DNA of 64,000 nt from Nocardioides sp. SLBN-35 (lineage in GTDB: Bacteria; Actinomycetota; Actinomycetes; Propionibacteriales; Nocardioidaceae), in the NCBI RefSeq assembly GCF_006715725.1, contig NZ_VFNU01000001.1:4030001-4094000 (forward strand), written 5' to 3'. The notes beneath the pieces were generated by a model, which saw only the letters and a list, made by a program, of their open reading frames with translations, searched no databases and had not been told where the DNA came from. Shown piece by piece: positions 58,705 through 64,000 of this stretch (position 1 is the first letter of the stretch; each line of letters starts with the position of its first letter). The translations under genes and the position numbers were made by a program.

Positions 58705-59915
58705 GAGGTCACCGCCGCGGTGAGCTTCGAGAGCGGCTCGGACAGCGCGTTGACGGCGTCGGTCATCTTCTTCGTGTCGGCCGGCTCCAGCGCGGTGTAG
58801 AGCACGAAGCCGTCGCCGTCGCGGTACTCGTCGAGCACCGCCTGCAGCGCGTCGAACTTCGCGGTCAGCTCTTCGGCGAGGGCCGGGTCCTTGGCCTCGA
58901 GCAGCCCCTGGACGCCCTCGTAGGCCACGCGCGCGCCGTCGACGTTGGCCTGGAAGTCCCACAGGTCGGTGTGCGACCAGGCCTCCTCCTCGCCGGTGAT
59001 CTTGCCGTTCGCGACCTCCTCGAGCAGGCCGATCGAGCCGTTGGCGATCGCGTCGATCGGGTAGGTCAGCGCGTCGCTGCCGGTGGCCTGGATCCGCTTG
59101 TCGAGCTCGGTGACGTTGGCGAGCAGGTCGTCGCCGTACGTCGTGCGCTCGGCGGGCTTCAGCGCGGTGTAGCCCTTGGCGTCCTGCGGCCACAGGTCCT
59201 TCTCGATGCGGTGCCAGCCGGTCCACTTCTCACCGGCGGCGAAGTCGACGTCGGCTTCGCGCGCGTCGGTCTTGGGGTCGAGGTCGCCGAAGGACTCGGC
59301 GACGGTCTCGATCCGCTCCCAGTGCTCGCGGGCGACCGGGTAGAGCGCCCGGGCCTCGTCGTCCTTTCCGCCCTCGTAGAGCTGGACGAACTCCTTGGTC
59401 TTCTCCAGCAGCTGGGCGGACTGGTCCTGCACGTAGGCGCGGTAGTTGGCCTGCGCCTGGTCGATCAGCTCCTGGTCGGACGCGCTGACCTGCTCCTGCT
59501 CGGAGTGGGTGACGGTGAACGGGGCCCGGATGCCCTCGCCGACCATGCCCGGCTTGCAGGCGGTGAAGTAGTCGCCCTCGGGGGCGTTCACGGTGAGCTT
59601 CTTGGTCAGGTTCGGCCCGATGTTCTCGACCTCGCCGACGATGCGCAGGCCGTCGGCGCCGAGCAGGTAGAACTCGGTGACGTCGGAGCCGGTGTTGGTG
59701 ACGTCGAAGCTCAGCGTGCCGGCCGGAGCCTTGGTCGCCGACAGCTCGCAGGCGTCGGCGCTCGAGCCGACGCTCAGTGTGCGGGCGTCACCGCCCTTCT
59801 TCCCGTCCTCCCCGGAGGAGGCGTTCTCGGTGCAGGCGGCGAGCATCGGCACGACGGCCAGGGCGGTCACCGAGGCAACGAGGGTCCTCGCCGCGATGGG
59901 GGTCTTACGCATCAT
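58701..59915 (-). CDS. efeO: Iron uptake lipoprotein EfeO (cupredoxin plus M75 domain)
   Basis: A 404-residue exported protein with the lipobox MLAAC at Cys28. Residues ~45-135 form a cupredoxin-like domain, and the M75 domain follows with the HXXE metal motif in VAREHWERIE near residue 210. In EfeUOB it captures iron outside the membrane and hands it to EfeU. ATG 59915 has AGGAG 5 nt upstream, and the efeU stop and this start share bases as TGATG. It overlaps efeB by 4 bp. Confidence 0.93.
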   Translation of the reverse strand: MMRKTPIAARTLVASVTALAVVPMLAACTENASSGEDGKKGGDARTLSVGSSADACELSATKAPAGTLSFDVTNTGSDVTEFYLLGADGLRIVGEVENIGPNLTKKLTVNAPEGDYFTACKPGMVGEGIRAPFTVTHSEQEQVSASDQELIDQAQANYRAYVQDQSAQLLEKTKEFVQLYEGGKDDEARALYPVAREHWERIETVAESFGDLDPKTDAREADVDFAAGEKWTGWHRIEKDLWPQDAKGYTALKPAERTTYGDDLLANVTELDKRIQATGSDALTYPIDAIANGSIGLLEEVANGKITGEEEAWSHTDLWDFQANVDGARVAYEGVQGLLEAKDPALAEELTAKFDALQAVLDEYRDGDGFVLYTALEPADTKKMTDAVNALSEPLSKLTAAVTS

Positions 59916-60778
59916 CAGTGCTCCTGAAGCTGACGGGAGGGACGGGCCGGACGCGTGCTGCGGGTCCGGAGGAGGAAGAGTGCGCCCACGGGGACGACGT
60001 ACAGCACCCAGGCGGTGGCCTCGAGCCAGGTCGTCGCGGGCGAGAAGTTGAAGACGCCCTTGAGCAGGGTGCCGTACCAGGACGACGGCGGGATCGCGTC
60101 GGAGACGTCGAAGGCCAGGTTGTGCAGGCCGGGGAGGATCCCCGCCTCCTGGAGGTCGTGCAGGCCGTAGGCCAGGACACCACCGGCGACCAGGATGAGG
60201 AAGGCGCCGGTCCAGGTGAAGAACACGGTGAGGTTGAGGCGGATCGCGCCCCGGTAGATGAGGTAGCCGAGGGCGACGGCGACCAGGATGCCGAGCATCG
60301 CGCCGACCAGGGGCTCCCAGGTCGGGGTCACCGACCCGACCGTGTCGCGGGTGCCGGCCTGGGTGGCCGCCCACAGGAAGAGCGCGGTCTCGAGGCCCTC
60401 ACGGCCCACGGCGAGCATCGCGACGACGACCAGCGACCAGCGCCCGCCCTCGGCGGCCTTGTCGATCTGGCCGCGGAGCTCGGAGCCGAGCCCGCGGGCC
60501 GCGGTCGACATCCAGAAGATCATCCAGGTGACGAACGCGACGGCGACGATCGACAGGGTGCCGCCGATCGCCTCCTGTGCCTCGAAGGTCAGGCCGCGCG
60601 GGCCGAAGGTCAGGGCGGCGCCGAAGGCGAGGGCAACAGCGACGGCGATGCCGACGCCCGCCCAGATCCGCGGCAGCAACTCACGGCGCTCCGACTTGAC
60701 GAGGTAGGCCACCAGGATGCTGACGACCAGCGCGGCCTCGAGGCCTTCGCGTAGTCCGATCAGGAAGTTGGCGAGCAC
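59915..60778 (-). CDS. efeU: Iron permease EfeU (FTR1 family)
   Basis: A 287-residue membrane protein with about seven helices. The two iron-binding REXXE motifs are present as REGLEA near residue 10 and REGLET near residue 125. It moves ferrous/ferric iron across the membrane. The GTG start at 60778 follows a DtxR/IdeR-type iron box by 20 bp and a TACCCT -10-like element by 8 nt, so the message may be leaderless. It is the first gene of efeUOB. Confidence 0.93.
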   Translation of the reverse strand: MLANFLIGLREGLEAALVVSILVAYLVKSERRELLPRIWAGVGIAVAVALAFGAALTFGPRGLTFEAQEAIGGTLSIVAVAFVTWMIFWMSTAARGLGSELRGQIDKAAEGGRWSLVVVAMLAVGREGLETALFLWAATQAGTRDTVGSVTPTWEPLVGAMLGILVAVALGYLIYRGAIRLNLTVFFTWTGAFLILVAGGVLAYGLHDLQEAGILPGLHNLAFDVSDAIPPSSWYGTLLKGVFNFSPATTWLEATAWVLYVVPVGALFLLRTRSTRPARPSRQLQEH

Positions 60779-60797
60779 GAACGTCGAGGGTACTCCG

Positions 60798-60816
60798 CAT
60801 GGTTAGCCTTGCCTAA
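60798..60816 (-). promoter_or_regulatory. Iron box (IdeR/DtxR-type operator) for efeUOB
   Basis: Read on the minus strand, TTAGGCAAGGCTAACC (60816-60801) matches 14 of the 19 positions of the IdeR consensus when the three flanking bases are included. It lies 20 bp upstream of efeU, where binding would block transcription when iron is sufficient. Confidence 0.8.
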
Positions 60817-60957
60817 TGGAGGCTGTCCTCACCTGCCGCGTCCGCGGACGTGGCGCCCCAGGACGTGAGACGACGGCGCGGCGGTGGCTGACCGTCGTAC
60901 CTGTTGCGTCCTAAGGTCGAGGCACCAGGGTTCGCCGTCGACGAAGGAGTCAAGGCC

Positions 60958-61410
60958 ATGCGCGTGTTCACGACGTTCGAGGAGCTCACCGAGGCCGCCG
61001 GGACCGATCTCGGGACCAGCGACTGGGTCACCATCGACCAGCGCCGGGTCAACCAGTTCGCCGACGCGACCGGCGACCACCAGTGGATCCACGTCGACCT
61101 GGAGCGGGCCAAGGAGGGACCGTTCGGCGGCACCATCGCCCACGGCTACCTCACCCTGTCACTCGTGCCGTGGCTCGGCAGCCAGGTGTTCACGCTGCGT
61201 ACGCCGGGCGCCAAGCTCAACTACGGCGTCAACAAGGTCCGCTTCCCCGCGCCGTTGCTGGTCGGCAAGCGGATCCGGCTGCACGTGACGATGGGCGAGG
61301 TCGTCGACATCCCCAGCGGCAAGCAGCTCACCGTGCACCACACGATCGAGATCGAGGACGAGGCCAAGCCGGCCTGCGTCGCCGAGACGGTGGTCCTGCT
61401 GCTGCCGTGA
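60958..61410 (+). CDS. MaoC family (R)-enoyl-CoA hydratase-like dehydratase
   Basis: A 150-residue hot-dog-fold hydratase. The R-hydratase signature FADATGDHQWIHVDLERAKE near residue 35 carries the catalytic Asp and His, followed by FGGTIAHGYLTLSL. It hydrates enoyl-CoA or dehydrates hydroxyacyl thioesters. ATG 60958 has AAGGAG 9 nt upstream. It stops 4 bp before the convergent DsbA-family gene. No other fatty-acid gene is adjacent. Confidence 0.9.
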   Translation: MRVFTTFEELTEAAGTDLGTSDWVTIDQRRVNQFADATGDHQWIHVDLERAKEGPFGGTIAHGYLTLSLVPWLGSQVFTLRTPGAKLNYGVNKVRFPAPLLVGKRIRLHVTMGEVVDIPSGKQLTVHHTIEIEDEAKPACVAETVVLLLP

Positions 61411-61414
61411 CAGG

Positions 61415-62059
61415 TCAGGCCGTGACGCGCGACTCCCACGCCTGGGCGAGCGCCTGCTCGAACAGCTCGGTCGGCTGCGCGCCGGAGATGCCGAAGCGGC
61501 CGTCGAGGACGAAGAACGGGACACCGCTCGAGCCGTACACCCGGGCCTGGGCCACGTCGGCCATCACCTCGTCGCGGTACTCGTCACTGCCGAGGACCTG
61601 CTCGACCCGCTCGGCGGGGAGCCCGGCCGCGGCGGCCGCACGACGCAGCACGTCGTGGTCGCCGAGGGACTCGCCGCGGGTGAAGTACGCCGCGAGGACC
61701 TGCTCCATCAGCTCGTGCTGGCGCCCGACCGCCGCAGCCAGGTGGAGCAGGCGGTGCGCGGTGAGCGTGCGCGCGTGCAGCGCGTCGGCGTGGGCGAACT
61801 CCAGGCCCTCCCCCGCGGCGACCTCGTCGGCGCGGGCCATCATCGCGCGGGTGCCCGCCTCGTCGGCACCGAACTTGCGGCCGAGCACCTGCACCGTGGT
61901 CTCGGTGCCGACCTCGGGCGCGAACGGGTCCAGCTCGTAGGAGCGGTAGACCACCTCGACCTCGTCACGGTGCTCGAACGAGGCGAGCGCCCGCTCCAGG
62001 CGGCGCTTGCCGATGTAGCACCACGGACACACGACGTCGGCCCAGATCTCGATACGCAC
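61415..62059 (-). CDS. DsbA family oxidoreductase (FrnE-like)
   Basis: A 214-residue thioredoxin-fold protein with the active-site pair CPWC in ADVVCPWCYIGKRR near residue 10 and the cis-proline loop SGVPFFVLDG near residue 178. No signal peptide, so unlike true DsbA it is cytoplasmic, as in the FrnE/2-hydroxychromene isomerase-like group. The start is GTG 62059. It may handle disulfides under oxidative stress. Confidence 0.9.
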   Translation of the reverse strand: MRIEIWADVVCPWCYIGKRRLERALASFEHRDEVEVVYRSYELDPFAPEVGTETTVQVLGRKFGADEAGTRAMMARADEVAAGEGLEFAHADALHARTLTAHRLLHLAAAVGRQHELMEQVLAAYFTRGESLGDHDVLRRAAAAAGLPAERVEQVLGSDEYRDEVMADVAQARVYGSSGVPFFVLDGRFGISGAQPTELFEQALAQAWESRVTA

Positions 62060-62090
62060 GACGGGTGCAACGCGTCGTACCCCTGATTGC

Positions 62091-62124
62091 TTCCCAGGGC
62101 CGGCGCGGAGCGCGGACCTGGGAA
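62091..62124. repeat. 8-bp inverted repeat upstream of the DsbA-family gene
   Basis: TTCCCAGG (62091-62098) and CCTGGGAA (62117-62124) are perfect inverted copies. The site is in the gap between two divergent genes and could be an operator or part of the repeat next to it. Confidence 0.4.
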
Positions 62125-62129
62125 AAGTC

Positions 62130-62175
62130 GGTGGTTGAGGTGCCGGCTGAGCTTGCGAAGCCGCCTCGAAACCCC
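62130..62175. repeat. REP-like element
   Basis: Begins GGTGGTTGAGG and ends CCTCGAAACCCCG, the most typical member of the repeat family also seen at 32886, 40505, 40665 and 40894. It lies in the intergenic region before the ABC exporter. Confidence 0.6.
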
Positions 62176-62269
62176 GGCGGACCCCTAGGGGCCCCGGGGT
62201 CGAGGTCAGGGGCGGGTCAAGGGATCTGCCCGAAGCGCCGAGGGGCCGGGCGGCGACAGGCTTCGGGAC

Positions 62270-63205
62270 ATGATCACAGTCGAGTCCCTCAGCAAGTCGT
62301 ACGGCAGCTTCACCGCCGTCGACGACGTGTCGTTCACCGCCGCGCCCGGCCGCGTCACCGGGTTCCTCGGGCCCAACGGCGCCGGAAAGTCCACCACCAT
62401 GCGGGTGATGGTCGGCCTGACCGCGCCCGGCAGCGGTGAGGTCCGGGTCCTCGGGCGCCGCTTCGCCGAGCTGCCCGACCCGGGCCGAGAGGTCGGCGTC
62501 CTGCTGGACGCGTCGGCCCAGCACGCGGGTCGGACCGGTCGCGAGATCCTCACCATCGCCGCCCTCACCATGGGCCTGCCGCGCACCCGCGTCGACGAGA
62601 TGCTCGAGCGGGTCAGCCTCACGCCGGACGAGGCCAGCCGCAGGGTCCGCAACTACTCGCTCGGCATGCGGCAGCGGCTGGGCATCGGTACGGCGCTCCT
62701 CGGCAACCCCGAGGTCCTCATCCTCGACGAGCCCGCCAACGGCCTCGACCCGGCCGGCATCCGCTGGATGCGCGACCTGCTGCGCGACTTCGCCGACCAG
62801 GGCGGCACCGTGCTGCTCTCCTCGCACCTACTGCACGAGATCGAGGTCATCGCCGACGACCTGGTCGTGATCGGCAACGGCCGGATCGTCGCCCAGGGCA
62901 CCAAGGAAGAGCTGCTCGCCGGCGCCGGCACCCTGGTCCGGGCAGCCGACGGCAACGCCCTGGCCGGCGCGCTCGTCACCGCCGGGATCACCGCCCGGCC
63001 CACCTCCGGCGGCGCCGTGCTCGCCGAGGCCGACCTGACCCGTGTCGGCCAGGCCGCCTTCGCCGCCGGCATCGCCGTGACCGAGCTGCGCGCCGCCGAC
63101 GGCGCCGGGCTCGAGGAGATGTTCCTGGCCCTCACCGCCGAGAGCCAGCGCGAGACCGTCACCAACCAGCAGGCCACCACCACCACGCAAGGAGCAGCGG
63201 CATGA
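62270..63205 (+). CDS. ABC exporter ATPase
   Basis: A 311-residue ATPase of the type that pairs with ABC-2 permeases (BcrA/NatA-like). Walker A GPNGAGKST near residue 38, signature YSLGMRQRLGIG near residue 130 and Walker B VLILDEPANGLD near residue 152 are intact. The C-terminal ~90 residues form the extra domain usual for drug or peptide exporters. It overlaps the permease gene by 4 bp. Substrate unknown; self-protection against an antibiotic is only one possibility. Confidence 0.9.
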   Translation: MITVESLSKSYGSFTAVDDVSFTAAPGRVTGFLGPNGAGKSTTMRVMVGLTAPGSGEVRVLGRRFAELPDPGREVGVLLDASAQHAGRTGREILTIAALTMGLPRTRVDEMLERVSLTPDEASRRVRNYSLGMRQRLGIGTALLGNPEVLILDEPANGLDPAGIRWMRDLLRDFADQGGTVLLSSHLLHEIEVIADDLVVIGNGRIVAQGTKEELLAGAGTLVRAADGNALAGALVTAGITARPTSGGAVLAEADLTRVGQAAFAAGIAVTELRAADGAGLEEMFLALTAESQRETVTNQQATTTTQGAAA

Positions 63206-64000
63206 CCGCCACGACCATCGACGCCGCACCGGGCGTCGTACCGACCACCGAGCGGACGCGTCCCGTGCCGGCCCGGACCCCGTTCAGCCGGGTGCAGCGT
63301 GTCGAGCTGCGCAAGATGTTCGACACCCGCTCCGGCTTCTGGCTGATGGCGAGCATCGTGATCACCTCGGTGATCGCGACCACGCTCACCGTCATCCTCG
63401 GCGACCGCGACACCCTCGACTTCGAGGACTTCGCCGCCTCGATCGGCTCGCCGATGTCGATCATCCTGCCGATCATCGGCGTCCTCGCGGTCACCAGCGA
63501 GTGGAGTCAGCGCACCGCCCTGACGACCTTCACGCTCGTCCCGCAGCGTCGCCGCGTGCTCGCCGCCAAGGTGGTCAACACCCTGCTCATCGGCGCGGTC
63601 TCGATGCTCGTCGCCCTCGGCGTCGGCGCCCTCGGCAACCTGGTGACCTCCTTGATCACCGGCAACGACCCGATCTGGAACATCTCCGTCGCGACGTTCG
63701 CCCAGATCGTGCTCGCCAACGAGCTCGGCATGCTGCTCGGCCTCACCCTGGGCCTGCTCTTCCGCAACTCCCCCGCGGCGATCGTCGGCTACTTCGTGGC
63801 CATCCTGGTGCTGCCCGGCCTGTCCGGCGCGCTGGCCTCGGTCCAGGAGTGGTGGGCGGACAACGCCGGCTGGTTCGACCTCAACGAGACCCGCTTCCTG
63901 CTCTTCGACGGCGGCCTCACCAGCCACGACTGGGCGCAGCTCGGCGTCACGTCGGCGCTGTGGATCGTGCTCCCGCTCCTCATCGGAACCCGGCTGGTGC
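63202..64000 (+). CDS. ABC-2 type exporter permease (cut by the window end)
   Basis: The frame is open from ATG 63202 to the end of the window (266 codons), so the C-terminus is missing. GGAG lies 7 nt upstream and the start overlaps the ATPase stop. The product has a ~45-residue cytoplasmic start (FSRVQRVELRKMFDTRSGFW), then membrane helices at about 48-68, 88-105, 130-155 and 175-215, as in ABC-2 permeases. It forms the channel for the ATPase just upstream. Confidence 0.88.
   Translation, partial: MTATTIDAAPGVVPTTERTRPVPARTPFSRVQRVELRKMFDTRSGFWLMASIVITSVIATTLTVILGDRDTLDFEDFAASIGSPMSIILPIIGVLAVTSEWSQRTALTTFTLVPQRRRVLAAKVVNTLLIGAVSMLVALGVGALGNLVTSLITGNDPIWNISVATFAQIVLANELGMLLGLTLGLLFRNSPAAIVGYFVAILVLPGLSGALASVQEWWADNAGWFDLNETRFLLFDGGLTSHDWAQLGVTSALWIVLPLLIGTRLV

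Noticed and set aside
58705..59226. In-frame extension of efeB upstream into the efeO gene
   Set aside because: It overlaps the conserved M75 domain of efeO in another frame and its product is Arg/Gly-rich noise.

Overview
The window is very GC-rich, uses GTG and TTG starts freely, and carries typical actinobacterial families: PknG, GlnX and GlnH, BioQ, IdeR-type iron boxes and leader-peptide attenuators. A member of the Nocardioidaceae (Nocardioides-like) is the best fit. This is inferred from gene content only. No rRNA, tRNA, CRISPR array, phage or insertion sequence is visible. The sequence looks like ordinary chromosome with a few repeat-rich joints.

Layout. 1-6.3 kb: a glycosylase-like gene, a TetR repressor divergent from a patatin/SDR/Baeyer-Villiger monooxygenase operon, and an MHS-type transporter. 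6.3-15.5 kb: a LuxR-type regulator, then a TetR gene divergent from a long catabolic operon (acyl-CoA ligase, three-part ABC importer, alpha/beta-barrel protein, class III CoA-transferase, SDR) behind a perfect 16-bp palindrome. 15.5-19.3 kb: zwf, then a lipoprotein / ECF sigma / membrane anti-sigma-like module in which two proteins share an identical 160-residue domain. 19.2-26.1 kb: a biotin island (bioQ, bioYMN, bioBAFD) with two identical BioQ boxes. 26.1-31.2 kb: amidase, secreted protein, FMN reductase, a gene broken by one amber codon, TetR and SMP-30 genes. 31.2-38.6 kb: branched-chain amino acid genes cimA, ilvE and leuB, with two candidate leader-peptide attenuators, plus a membrane Ser/Thr kinase. 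38.8-40.9 kb: methyltransferase, SDR and a repeat-rich scar holding the tail of a hemerythrin gene. 40.9-53.3 kb: a ten-gene minus-strand signalling operon (TelA, unknown, AAA+ ATPase, GlnX-like, GlnH, helical protein, PknG, PP2C, VWA, FHA), almost all joined by 4-bp stop/start overlaps. 53.4-57.4 kb: yczE/yczR-type pair, a tandem-repeat terminator region and serA. 57.4-64 kb: efeUOB iron uptake with an iron box, a MaoC hydratase, a DsbA-family protein, and an ABC exporter cut by the window end.

How it works together. The most system-like region is 40.9-53.3 kb. It combines amino-acid sensing (GlnH/GlnX), phosphorylation (PknG), dephosphorylation (PP2C), phosphopeptide reading (FHA) and TelA/VWA/AAA effectors in one transcript. 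The sigma module with its exact internal duplication is the second most unusual feature. The two attenuator-like leaders suggest that cimA and the leuB-ilvE operon are both controlled by charged branched-chain tRNA levels.
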